NCBI GenBank assembly: GCA_020853705.1
Contig: JADYYK010000116.1
Span: forward strand, 1 to 47,696
Reading direction: 5' to 3'
From: Deltaproteobacteria bacterium
GTDB lineage: Bacteria; Myxococcota_A; Polyangia; Haliangiales; JADYYK01
Length of the DNA stretch: 47,696 bases
The position numbers were made by a program, and so were the translations under genes. Position 1 is the stretch's first letter. Each line of letters starts with the position of its first letter. Below are positions 19,629 through 30,932 of the stretch, in pieces. Below the pieces are notes generated by a model. That model saw only the letters and a list, made by a program, of their open reading frames with translations, did not search any database and was not told where the DNA came from.

Positions 19629-20625
19629 GCCTCGCGGCGCGTCGGACCCCGGCATCCCCGTGGGGCCAGGTGCGGGCGGCGGCGGGGCGGGCAAGCGGCC
19701 CGCGCGGGTGCTGGTGGTCGAGTCCTCGCGCAGCGTGCTCAAGCGCGCACACGAGCTCTACGAGAGCTTCGGCCTGGCGGTGTCCAGCGCCGACGACGCC
19801 GGCGCCGGCGGCCGCGCGGTCGCCGGCGGCGGCTATGACCTGGTCATGGCCGGCCTGCCTGGCCACGAGGAGGTGGTGCGCGCCGCGCTGGCGCAGGGCG
19901 AGTCGCGCCCCTCGATCATCGTCACCGTGGCGCCCAACGAGCGTCGCCCCGCCGAGGTCGCCGCGGCGTGTGGCGCCGACAGTGCGGTGCATCGGCCGCT
20001 CAAGCGCGACGCCCTCGGGCTGGCGGTGCGTGCCGGGCTCCTGCTGCGGGTCGCCCGTCGTCGCATCACCGAGCTGGAGCGCCGCGCCGACGAGCGCGGG
20101 CGTGTGGTGGGCGGCGCCGATCCCAGCACCGGCTTTTACCCCTTCGAGCTGTTCAAGCGCCTGCTCATGATGGAGCTCAAGCGCGCCAAGCGTTACGAGT
20201 ACTCGCTGGCGGTGGCGCTGGTCGGCCTCGACGCGGTGGGGGTGGAGATCAGCCCCGAGGTGCGTGGCGCCCTGCTGCCCGCGCTGGCCAGCGTGGTCGG
20301 CGAGTGCATCCGCGACATCGACATCCCGGTCGACTACGCCGACGGCCGCTTCCTGGTGTTTCTGCCCTACACCGACCTGGCGGGCGCCGAGCGCGTCGGC
20401 CAGCGCATCGTGGGCAAGCTGCGCCGCGGCGCCTTCCGCGACGGCGAGCGCACCTTGACCGTGACCGCCTCGGTCGGCGTGGCCGCGCAGCGCCCCGGCG
20501 GCGCGGTCAGCTTCGCCAACCTGATGCGCGACGCCCTGGTGGCGCTCAAGGCGGCGCAGCTCAAGGGCGGCGACCGCGTCGTGGTGCGCGCCGCGCGTGG
20601 CCCCATGGTAGAGGTCGAGTCATGA
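19621..20625 (+). CDS. Degenerate response-regulator receiver plus GGDEF-like domain protein
   Basis: The 334-residue product has a receiver-like fold (residues 28-145, starting ARVLVVESSRSVLKRA). It lacks the acidic pair (Glu-Ser instead of Asp-Asp). The segment YDLVMAGLPG has no phospho-acceptor Asp, and the conserved Lys-Pro is Arg-Pro. A linker helix leads to a GGDEF-type domain (about 165-325) recognisable from STGFYPFELFKRLL, FLVFLPYTDLAGAERVGQRI and TVTASVGVA. The signature GGDEF is Ala-Asp-Gly-Arg-Phe (240-244), so cyclic-di-GMP synthesis is not expected. The protein may be a sensor or scaffold that kept only the fold. It overlaps xseA by eight bases and aroE by four. Confidence 0.8.
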   Translation: MSRPRGASDPGIPVGPGAGGGGAGKRPARVLVVESSRSVLKRAHELYESFGLAVSSADDAGAGGRAVAGGGYDLVMAGLPGHEEVVRAALAQGESRPSIIVTVAPNERRPAEVAAACGADSAVHRPLKRDALGLAVRAGLLLRVARRRITELERRADERGRVVGGADPSTGFYPFELFKRLLMMELKRAKRYEYSLAVALVGLDAVGVEISPEVRGALLPALASVVGECIRDIDIPVDYADGRFLVFLPYTDLAGAERVGQRIVGKLRRGAFRDGERTLTVTASVGVAAQRPGGAVSFANLMRDALVALKAAQLKGGDRVVVRAARGPMVEVES

Positions 20626-21500
20626 CGCGCGCCCGCGAGAGACCCGCCCCCGGCGCCGGCACCCGCTTCCTCGGCGTGCTGGGCAGCCCGGTGCGCCACA
20701 GCTGGTCACCGGCGATGATGAACGCCGCCTTCGAGCACCTGGGGCTGGACTGGCGCTATGGCGCCTTCGAGGTGCCGCCGACGCGCTTCGCGGCCGCGCT
20801 GGAGGGGCTGCGCGCGCTGGGCTTCGTGGGCGCCAACATCACGGTGCCGCACAAGGAGGCCGCCGCGCTGGCCTGCGACGAGCTGGGCCGCGAGGCCGAG
20901 CTGGCCGGCGCGGTCAACACCGTGGTCCTGCAGGCCGGCACCATCATCGGCCACAACACCGACGCCGCCGGCTTCGTGGCCGCCGCGCGCGAGGCGCTGG
21001 CGCTGGATCCCGCCGGCGCCGACGTGGTCATCCTCGGCGCCGGCGGCTCGGCGCGCGCCATCGTGGTCGGGCTGGGACTGGCCGGCGCGGCGTCGCTCAC
21101 CGTCATCAACCGCACCGCGGCGCGCGCCGAGGCCATGTGTCACGCCCTCGGCGAGGCCTTCCCCAAGGTCCAGCTGCAGGCCTCGGCCTGGGAGCCGGCG
21201 CCGCTGGAGGCCGCCCTGGGCCGCGCCCACCTGCTGGTCGACTGCACCGTGGTCGGCCTGGAGCCCGAGACCGCCCCGCCCTGCCCCATCCCGGTCGACG
21301 CCCTGCCCGCCAGCGCCGCGGTCGCCACCCTGGTCTACCACCGCGAGCCCGAGCTTCTGGCCCGCGCCCGTGCCCGCGGGCTGCGCACCATGGACGGCCA
21401 CCTCATGCTGCTGCACCAGGCCGCCGCCGCGCTGCCGCTGTGGACCAACACCGAGGCCCCGCTCGAGGTCATGCGCGCCGCGCTGGATCGCGTGCGCTGA
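20622..21500 (+). CDS. aroE: Shikimate dehydrogenase
   Basis: AroE reduces 3-dehydroshikimate to shikimate with NADPH in aromatic amino acid biosynthesis. The 292-residue protein has GSPVRHSWSPAMMNAAF at the N-terminus (substrate-binding serines), NITVPHKEAA with the catalytic Lys, GHNTDAAGF with the catalytic Asp, and the nucleotide-binding VILGAGGSARAIVVGL. The ending GHLMLLHQAAAALPLWT is typical. The ATG overlaps the stop of the preceding gene (ATGA). The C-terminal end lies in a hairpin that may terminate the operon. Confidence 0.95.
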   Translation: MTRARERPAPGAGTRFLGVLGSPVRHSWSPAMMNAAFEHLGLDWRYGAFEVPPTRFAAALEGLRALGFVGANITVPHKEAAALACDELGREAELAGAVNTVVLQAGTIIGHNTDAAGFVAAAREALALDPAGADVVILGAGGSARAIVVGLGLAGAASLTVINRTAARAEAMCHALGEAFPKVQLQASAWEPAPLEAALGRAHLLVDCTVVGLEPETAPPCPIPVDALPASAAVATLVYHREPELLARARARGLRTMDGHLMLLHQAAAALPLWTNTEAPLEVMRAALDRVR

Positions 21501-21516
21501 AGCGCCGCTTCGCGCA
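21493..21516 (+). terminator. Hairpin containing the aroE stop codon
   Basis: TGCGC and GAAGC (21493-21503, one base bulged) pair with GCTTC and GCGCA (21507-21516) around the loop GCC. The TGA of aroE is inside the stem. No U-run follows. Confidence 0.45.
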
Positions 21517-21529
21517 TCCTATCCCGCAC

Positions 21530-21883
21530 ATGGAACCGCTGAGCCTGGACCGCAGCAAGGTCGCGCCCGCCGTGCGGGAAAAAGTGGCCGCTTTTCACCG
21601 CGATGTCGTCGAGGAGGTCGTCGCCGCCGTGCACAAGGACCACATCGTGGTGGTCGGCATGGCGCAGAACCCCTTCGTCAAGAAGGCGCGCAAGCGGCTG
21701 GCCGCGGCGAAGTTGCCCTTCACCTACCTCGAGTACGGCAGCTACTTCTCGCAGTGGAAGCGGCGCCTGGCCATCAAGCTGTGGGCGGGGTTTCCGACCT
21801 TCCCCATGGTCTTCATCGACGGCCAGCTCATCGGCGGCGCCAGCGAGCTGGCCAGGCTGGAGGCCGACGGCCAGCTGCGCTGA
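21530..21883 (+). CDS. Glutaredoxin-like protein without active-site cysteine
   Basis: The 117-residue product has a thioredoxin-like fold pattern: HIVVVGMAQNPFVKKARKRL in place of the strand, active site and helix of monothiol glutaredoxins, then FPTFPMVFIDGQLIGGASEL with the cis-proline and the Gly-Gly turn, and an end like the family (LEADGQL). There is no cysteine at all in the product. Redox catalysis and iron-sulfur binding through the usual Cys are therefore excluded. A role as a redox-inactive adaptor is inferred. It has its own short intergenic region after the aroE hairpin; ATG at 21530 is the only good start. Confidence 0.75.
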   Translation: MEPLSLDRSKVAPAVREKVAAFHRDVVEEVVAAVHKDHIVVVGMAQNPFVKKARKRLAAAKLPFTYLEYGSYFSQWKRRLAIKLWAGFPTFPMVFIDGQLIGGASELARLEADGQLR

Positions 21884-21898
21884 CCCGCGGGCCTGCCC

Positions 21899-21927
21899 TT
21901 GAGCATTTCTCGACCGTCCTGCAAAAT
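21899..21927 (+). promoter_or_regulatory. Candidate promoter of the lipoprotein-Sel1 kinase cluster
   Basis: TTGAGC (21899-21904), 17 bases and CAAAAT (21922-21927) precede the lipoprotein gene. A GAGGAGA ribosome binding site lies between it and the GTG at 21956. Confidence 0.5.
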
Positions 21928-21955
21928 GGCACGGGACCTTCGAGGAGACGGCATC

Positions 21956-22216
21956 GTGACGATCGGGAACCGGTGGGTGCAGGCAGGGCTGGCGGCTGGG
22001 GTCTTCCTCGCGGTGGGTACGGGCTGCATCCCCAAGGCGCCGGGGCCCATCAAGGGCATCGTGACCAAGGTGGAGCGCACCACGGTCACGGTGCGTGATC
22101 CCGAGGGCAAGGTCATCCGCATCGAGGAGAAGGAGACCATCCTCCAGGACTACCTGGCGTCGGAGCCCGTGCGCATGAAGACGGTCGGCGCGCCGCCGCC
22201 GAAACCGGGTGAATGA
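21956..22216 (+). CDS. Small lipoprotein
   Basis: This 86-residue protein starts with GTG behind GAGGAGA. A hydrophobic signal ends Val-Gly-Thr-Gly-Cys, a lipobox-like site with Cys24. The rest is a short beta-type segment (GIVTKVERTTVTVRDPEGKVIRIE) and a Pro-Lys-Pro-Gly-Glu end. Its function is unknown. The stop overlaps the next start (ATGA), so it is translated with the secreted protein and probably with the kinase after it. The longer frame to 21899 has no support. Confidence 0.7.
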   Translation: MTIGNRWVQAGLAAGVFLAVGTGCIPKAPGPIKGIVTKVERTTVTVRDPEGKVIRIEEKETILQDYLASEPVRMKTVGAPPPKPGE

Positions 22217-22830
22217 TGCGTCGTGGCGCGCTGCTCTGGCTGATCGCCGGCATGCTGGCTCCCGTGGTGGCTCGGGCGCAGACGCCGCGGGCGCCCCGCG
22301 CGGGAGCTGCTGCGCCTGCGCCAGCGCCCGCGACCCCGGTTGCCGCGCCCACGCCTGATCCCGACGTCGAAGACCCGATCTGCTACGGGACCTGGACCAA
22401 GCTGCCCGGCAGCACCGAGTCGCGCTGCTGCTACATGTGCTTCGCGGGCGACGACATCCCGATCGACGACGAGATCGCGCCGGCGCCGGAGCGCTACCTG
22501 CGCCTCGACCTCGAGGGCGTGCGCGCGCGCTTCAAGTGGGACAGCACCCCGGCGACCGATGTCGCGAGCCCCGGGGCACCCGGCACGGGCGGCCCCGCTG
22601 GCGGCGGAGGCGACGCCAAGCCGGCCGAAAAGCCCGAGGAGCCGACGCCCGATCAGGATCCCGAGGCCATCGCGCGCAAGGCCAACGTCTCGGTCGAGAA
22701 CGTGGTGTCGATCCTCAAGATCATCCAGCCGCCGGGCGAGAAGAAGGCCGACAAGAAGAAGAAGAAGCGCTTCGCACTGAAGTCGCTGCCCGGCCTCGAC
22801 AGTCCTCAGCTCACAGGGTTCGGCAGCTGA
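22213..22830 (+). CDS. Secreted protein with a small cysteine cluster
   Basis: The 205-residue product has a signal peptide (residues 1-22, ending Val-Ala-Arg-Ala) and a Pro/Ala linker. A short conserved-looking core holds CYGTWTKLPGSTESRCCYMC. The four cysteines may form disulfides or bind a metal. A Gly/Ala linker and a Lys-rich tail (KKADKKKKKRFALKS) follow. I do not recognise the family. The gene overlaps the lipoprotein by four bases and lies six bases before the kinase gene, so a shared process is likely. Confidence 0.65.
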   Translation: MMRRGALLWLIAGMLAPVVARAQTPRAPRAGAAAPAPAPATPVAAPTPDPDVEDPICYGTWTKLPGSTESRCCYMCFAGDDIPIDDEIAPAPERYLRLDLEGVRARFKWDSTPATDVASPGAPGTGGPAGGGGDAKPAEKPEEPTPDQDPEAIARKANVSVENVVSILKIIQPPGEKKADKKKKKRFALKSLPGLDSPQLTGFGS

Positions 22831-22836
22831 CGGGCC

Positions 22837-25686
<2,850 letters not shown>

Positions 25687-25718
25687 GGTCGCCGGCTCGC
25701 GGCGGGCCGAAAAGAATC

Positions 25719-25752
25719 GCGCCGCTGCGGTCCCCCCCGGGCGCAGCGGCGC
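25719..25752 (+). terminator. Hairpin after the Sel1 kinase gene
   Basis: GCGCCGCTGCG (25719-25729) pairs perfectly with CGCAGCGGCGC (25742-25752) over a 12-base loop that contains a run of seven C. It lies 33 bases after the kinase stop. No U-run follows. Confidence 0.7.
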
Positions 25753-25777
25753 ATGACCTGCTGAGGCTAACTAACGC

Positions 25778-25832
25778 GGAACGGAGCCGGAACGGAGCCG
25801 GAACGGAGCCGGATTGGAGCGGGAACGGAGCC
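25778..25832. repeat. Five tandem copies of an 11-base unit, intergenic
   Basis: GGAACGGAGCC is repeated five times without spacers; copies 1, 2, 3 and 5 are identical and copy 4 differs at three positions. The array lies between the kinase terminator and the ftsZ terminator. It contains no open frame of interest. Confidence 0.9.
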
Positions 25833-25835
25833 GGA

Positions 25836-25867
25836 CAGTAGGCCCTGCTCGCTGCGCGAGCTGGGGC

Positions 25868-25873
<6 letters not shown>
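25836..25873 (-). terminator. Hairpin containing the ftsZ stop codon
   Basis: CAGTAGGCCC (25836-25845) pairs with GGGCCTACTG (25864-25873), and an inner stem GCTCGC/GCGAGC closes the loop TGC. The ftsZ TAG lies inside the outer stem. It probably ends the dcw transcript. There is no U-run. Confidence 0.65.
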
Positions 25874-27442
<1,569 letters not shown>

Positions 27443-27558
27443 TTGGCTTCTCCCTCCGCGGTTTTCGCGGGAAGACCGGGAGCACGTCCCGATCATCAAG
27501 TAAGCCCGTTATCTCATGCGTGATCACGAGGGCAAGTTTTCGACGCATTTTTTCGTGC

Positions 27559-27564
27559 GAGAAT
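27559..27564 (+). promoter_or_regulatory. -10-like hexamer for the inserted gene pair
   Basis: GAGAAT lies seven bases before the GTG at 27572 in an AT-rich patch; TTTTCG (27537-27542) is a weak -35 with a 16-base spacer. No ribosome binding site is seen, so a leaderless start is likely. Confidence 0.3.
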
Positions 27565-27571
27565 TGCGGCC

Positions 27572-27751
27572 GTGAACGCGCCTGCACCGAAACCCACCCG
27601 CGGTCGCGTCGTCGTGCTGGTCTTCGTGGGCGCCGTGCTGCTGCTCATCGGCGGCGCGGTCTGGCTGGCCGCGACGCAGCTCAGCCCGCGCGACCAGGAG
27701 CGGCCGCGACCCCAGGCGCCCGCGGTGTCGCCGTCGGGTTCGCCGCGGTGA
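27572..27751 (+). CDS. Small single-membrane-segment protein (59 aa)
   Basis: The gene starts with GTG at 27572 and its TGA overlaps the GTG of the next gene. The product is basic at the N-terminus (KPTRGR), then has one strong hydrophobic segment of about 20 residues (VVVLVFVGAVLLLIGGAVWL), then a short Pro/Arg/Gln-rich tail. Function unknown. It is translationally coupled to the zinc-ribbon membrane protein, so the two may form a complex. Gene start and orientation are supported by composition and coupling only. Confidence 0.6.
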   Translation: MNAPAPKPTRGRVVVLVFVGAVLLLIGGAVWLAATQLSPRDQERPRPQAPAVSPSGSPR

Positions 27752-28671
27752 CCACGCGCAACATCCAGTGCCCCAACTGCGGCAGCATGCTGCACGCGTG
27801 GCAGCGCGGCGAGCGCTCACAGAAGTGCCAGTTCTGCGGCCTGGACGTGCTGGTCGAGCGCACCACCGAGCGGCCCGCTGCGCTGCCCGCCGAGCCCCGG
27901 GTGATCGTGCGCAACATCGGCGCTGGCGGCGGCAGCAAGGCCGGCACCATCATCGCCACCGTGGTCGCCACGGTCGTCATCGGCGTGGGCCTGCTGGCGT
28001 ACCTCGTGCTGCGCAACATCAAGCAGTCGCACGTCGCCAGCGACGGCTCCCAGGGCAGCCTCGACAAGGTCGGCGCCGACGGCCGCAGCTACGCCAAGGG
28101 CGCTGGCGTGCTGGGGCGTTTCGGCGGCCCCGCGGCGCTCGACATCGATGAGCTGGCGCGCCACGCGCTGAGCACCGCGCGCAAGGTCTACCCCGACGCG
28201 CAGCTGTACCGCATCAGCGCCCAGATGGTGCGCCCCAGCGGCCTCGTCGATCTGACCCTGGAGGATCGCGGCCCCTGGTTCGACCTGCGCTCGCCGGCGC
28301 AGTCGCACCCGGCCACGCCCGAGGTCCTCGGCCATGAGGACGTGGTCAAGTGCTGGTACCAGCTGACCGCGAGTATTGACAGCGTGTCATCATGGCCGCG
28401 CGATTCCACACGGCATGATTGCATGGTCCCGGTCGTGACCCCGCCGACCTGCACGCTGGCGGAGATCTGGCAGCGCGCCCTCGCGGACGGCGCCCCCGGC
28501 AATGCGGTGGCCACGCTGTACTACAGCTCGATCCACCACCAGGCCTACTTCTTCCGCGAGCCGATGGCCGGCATCGACCCCGACGTGCCCAGCCCCGGCC
28601 TGTGGGAGTTCTCGATCGACGCCGAGCCGCGCTTCGCGAAGAGCTACCCCGACGACTGCGCCGCGAAGTAG
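27748..28671 (+). CDS. Zinc-ribbon membrane protein, unknown function
   Basis: The 307-residue product begins MTTRNIQCPNCGSM and continues to KCQFCGLDV, so it has a paired Cys-x-x-Cys zinc ribbon at residues 8-33. One membrane helix lies near 69-92 (AGTIIATVVATVVIGVGLLAYLVL). The large C-terminal domain (about 190 residues) has several cysteines and aromatic residues and no family I know. The zinc ribbon would be cytoplasmic and the large domain periplasmic. A segment around 28371-28424 has a lower GC content than its flanks. The gene ends four bases before the convergent ftsA stop. Its place inside the dcw cluster hints at an envelope or division role, which is inference only. Confidence 0.72.
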   Translation: MTTRNIQCPNCGSMLHAWQRGERSQKCQFCGLDVLVERTTERPAALPAEPRVIVRNIGAGGGSKAGTIIATVVATVVIGVGLLAYLVLRNIKQSHVASDGSQGSLDKVGADGRSYAKGAGVLGRFGGPAALDIDELARHALSTARKVYPDAQLYRISAQMVRPSGLVDLTLEDRGPWFDLRSPAQSHPATPEVLGHEDVVKCWYQLTASIDSVSSWPRDSTRHDCMVPVVTPPTCTLAEIWQRALADGAPGNAVATLYYSSIHHQAYFFREPMAGIDPDVPSPGLWEFSIDAEPRFAKSYPDDCAAK

Positions 28672-28675
28672 CGCC

Positions 28676-29902
28676 TCAGAAGATCTCGCCGAACCAGCTC
28701 TTCATGCGCTGGCCGGCGCGCCGGAAGGCGCCGCGCTCCTTCACACGGAACTGGCTGAGGTCCATGTTCTTGGCGCCGTACAGCACCAGGCCGACGCCGG
28801 TGGCGTACATCGGCGAGCGCACCACATCGACCAGCCCGCCCACGCCGCGCGCCGCGCCACGGCGTACCGGCAGCCCCAGGACCTGCTCGGCCAGCTCGGT
28901 CATGCCCTCGACCAGCGTCGAGCCGCCGGTGATGACCACGCCCGAGGCCAGCAGATCCTCGTAGCCAGTGCGCTCGATCTCGCGGCGCACCAGGGTGAAC
29001 ATCTCCTCGACCCGCGCCTCCAGGATCTCGGCCAGCACCTTGCGCGGCAGCACGCGCGGCGGCCGCCCGCCCACCGACGGCACCTCGAGGGTCTCGTCGT
29101 CGCTGACCAGCTGGGTCATGCAGCAGCCGTACTTCTGCTTGATGCGGTTGGCCTCGTCGACCGGCGTGCGCAGCCCGGCGGCGATGTCGGTGGTCAGGTG
29201 CGTGCCGCCCACCGGCAGCACGCTGGAGTGCACGATCGAGCCCTCCGAGAACAGCGCCACGTCGGTGGTGCCGCCGCCGATGTCGACCAGCGCGACGCCG
29301 AGCTCCTTCTCGTCCTCGTGCAGCACCGCCAGCGCCGAGGCCAGCGGCTCCAGTACGATGTCCGCCACATTCAAGTTGCAGCGGTTGCAGCACTTGACGA
29401 TGTTCTGCGCCGAGGTCACCGCCGCGGTCACGATGTGCACCTTGGCCTCCAGGCGCACGCCGGCCATGCCCAGCGGCTCCTTGATGCCGTCCTGCTCGTC
29501 GACGATGTAGTCCTGCGGCAGCACGTGGATGATCTCGCGATCGAGCGGCACCGCCACCGCCTTGGCGGCCTCGATGACGCGCGCGATGTCGGCCGCCGAG
29601 ACCTCCTTGTCCTTGACCGGCACCATGCCGCGCGAGTTCTGGCCCTTGATGTGGCCGCCCGCGATGCCGGCATAGACGCTGGTGATCTCGCAGCCGGCCA
29701 TGTGCTCGGCCTCCTCGATGGCGCGGCGGATCGACTCCACGGTGGCGTCGATGTTGACGACCACGCCCTTGCGTAGCCCGCGCGACGGGTGCGAGCCGAC
29801 GCCGATGATGTCGATGCCACTCGGCCCGACCTCGCCCACGACGGCGGCGATCTTGGTGGTCCCGATGTCGAGACCCACGATCAGCTCTTCACGCTTGGCC
29901 AT
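28676..29902 (-). CDS. ftsA: Cell division protein FtsA
   Basis: FtsA is the actin-like protein that anchors FtsZ to the membrane. The 408-residue protein shows the phosphate-1 motif LIVGLDIGTTKIAAVVGEV, the ATP segment VALVDIGGGTTDVALF and the adenosine motif GVVITGGSTLVEGM. The C-terminus ends in an amphipathic, basic helix (GQRMKSWFGEIF), the membrane-binding tip expected of FtsA. It has a good GGAGG site before the ATG. It starts 12 bases after ftsQ. The next gene on the same strand is ftsZ, 1.2 kb away, behind two opposite-strand genes. Confidence 0.97.
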   Translation of the reverse strand: MAKREELIVGLDIGTTKIAAVVGEVGPSGIDIIGVGSHPSRGLRKGVVVNIDATVESIRRAIEEAEHMAGCEITSVYAGIAGGHIKGQNSRGMVPVKDKEVSAADIARVIEAAKAVAVPLDREIIHVLPQDYIVDEQDGIKEPLGMAGVRLEAKVHIVTAAVTSAQNIVKCCNRCNLNVADIVLEPLASALAVLHEDEKELGVALVDIGGGTTDVALFSEGSIVHSSVLPVGGTHLTTDIAAGLRTPVDEANRIKQKYGCCMTQLVSDDETLEVPSVGGRPPRVLPRKVLAEILEARVEEMFTLVRREIERTGYEDLLASGVVITGGSTLVEGMTELAEQVLGLPVRRGAARGVGGLVDVVRSPMYATGVGLVLYGAKNMDLSQFRVKERGAFRRAGQRMKSWFGEIF

Positions 29903-29914
29903 GCTGCCTCCGGA

Positions 29915-30832
29915 TCATTGCAAGACCGCGCCGGATGCGCCAGACGCGGACGCGCCGGCTGCAGGTGCAGTCGCAAGGGGTTCGAGCCTGACGATGACGC
30001 GGTCGGGGCTCTGGTCGCCGAGGTAGATCGCGCGGGCGCGGCCCTGATCGGCCCCCAGCGCGCGCCAGACCACGCCGAAGCGCGCCAGCTTGTCGGCCAG
30101 CGCGCCGCGGCCGAGGCGGATCTCGGTGCCGCCGCGCAGGGTGAACAGCGTCAGCCCGCCGTCGTCCTCGAGGTGCAGCTCGGAGAAGGCCACGTGCTGG
30201 CCGATGGCGCTGCGTCGGAGCTCGCGATCGGCCTCCAGCGCGCCGCGCACGCGGGCCGCGGCGGCCTCGGGATCCTCGCCGTAGCTGTCGCGGGCCAGGC
30301 CGGTGATCAGCGGCAGCCCCTCACCGTCGCCCGGCTGCGCGCGCTTGAAGACGCGGCCCTGGGCGTCGGCCAGGTACAGGCTGCCCATGACGACCAGCGC
30401 CGCGGGCTCGCGCTCGGTCACGCTGACGATGATCTCGCCGGGCAGCTCGCGGCGTACGCGCGCGCGGGCGATCCAGGGATCTTCCTCCAGGCGCGCGGCC
30501 AGCTCGTCGAGATCGGCGCGGAAGATGTTGGTGCCCGGCGCGATGGCCAGCCGCGCCAGCAGCGTCTGCACGCGGGCGTGCTTCAGCGGCGGCAGCGTGA
30601 TGACCTTGATGGCGAAGCGCGGCGAGGTGGTCGCGAAGCGGTACACCCGCACCGCGCCGACGACCAGGCCGGCGGCCAGCGCCAGCGCCAGGAAGGCCGG
30701 GAACGACCGCCGCAGCACCCGCCAGGTCGCCGCGCGCGCGCGGGCCAGCCGCTCGCGCAGGGTCGGGCGACCCACCGCGGGCGTCATCCGGCGATTGCCA
30801 GCGCGCCGCCCCCACTTGCCAAGGAACCTCAC
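29915..30832 (-). CDS. ftsQ: Cell division protein FtsQ
   Basis: FtsQ is a bitopic inner-membrane protein that links early and late divisome parts together with FtsL. The 305-residue product has a basic cytoplasmic tail, one membrane helix near 45-66 (FPAFLALALAAGLVVGAVRV) and a POTRA domain with ATTSPRFAIKVITLPPL. The FtsQ core follows with FRADLDELAARLEEDPWIARARVRRELPG split over its strands and VSVTEREPAALV. The frame starts with GTG at 30832 without a strong ribosome binding site; ATG at 30787 is possible. A 100-base gap separates it from murB. Confidence 0.92.
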   Translation of the reverse strand: MRFLGKWGRRAGNRRMTPAVGRPTLRERLARARAATWRVLRRSFPAFLALALAAGLVVGAVRVYRFATTSPRFAIKVITLPPLKHARVQTLLARLAIAPGTNIFRADLDELAARLEEDPWIARARVRRELPGEIIVSVTEREPAALVVMGSLYLADAQGRVFKRAQPGDGEGLPLITGLARDSYGEDPEAAAARVRGALEADRELRRSAIGQHVAFSELHLEDDGGLTLFTLRGGTEIRLGRGALADKLARFGVVWRALGADQGRARAIYLGDQSPDRVIVRLEPLATAPAAGASASGASGAVLQ

Positions 30833-30932
30833 GAGCCCACCCTGGACCAGCCCGCGTCAGGTGGCAAAAAAAGAGAAGCGAATGATGCAGAACCTACATC
30901 TACGACGCGAATTCAGCCGCCGTCTGCCACCG
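30833..30932 (-). other. AT-rich 100-base gap between murB and ftsQ
   Basis: This is the largest gap in the leftward dcw genes apart from the ftsA-ftsZ interval. It holds a run of seven T on the minus strand (30866-30872) but no convincing hairpin or promoter. It could contain the start of a ftsQA transcript or a weak attenuator; the sequence alone does not decide. Confidence 0.35.

Noticed and set aside
25778..25832. CRISPR-like array
   Set aside because: Units are 11 bases with no spacers and no cas genes are nearby.
28377..28389. Palindrome TGACA-GCG-TGTCA inside the zinc-ribbon protein gene
   Set aside because: The arms have only five bases and lie in a coding region without promoter features, so this could be chance.
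30866..30872. Run of seven T as an intrinsic terminator between murB and ftsQ
   Set aside because: No stable GC-rich stem lies directly before the run on the minus strand, and the genes on both sides belong to the same cluster.
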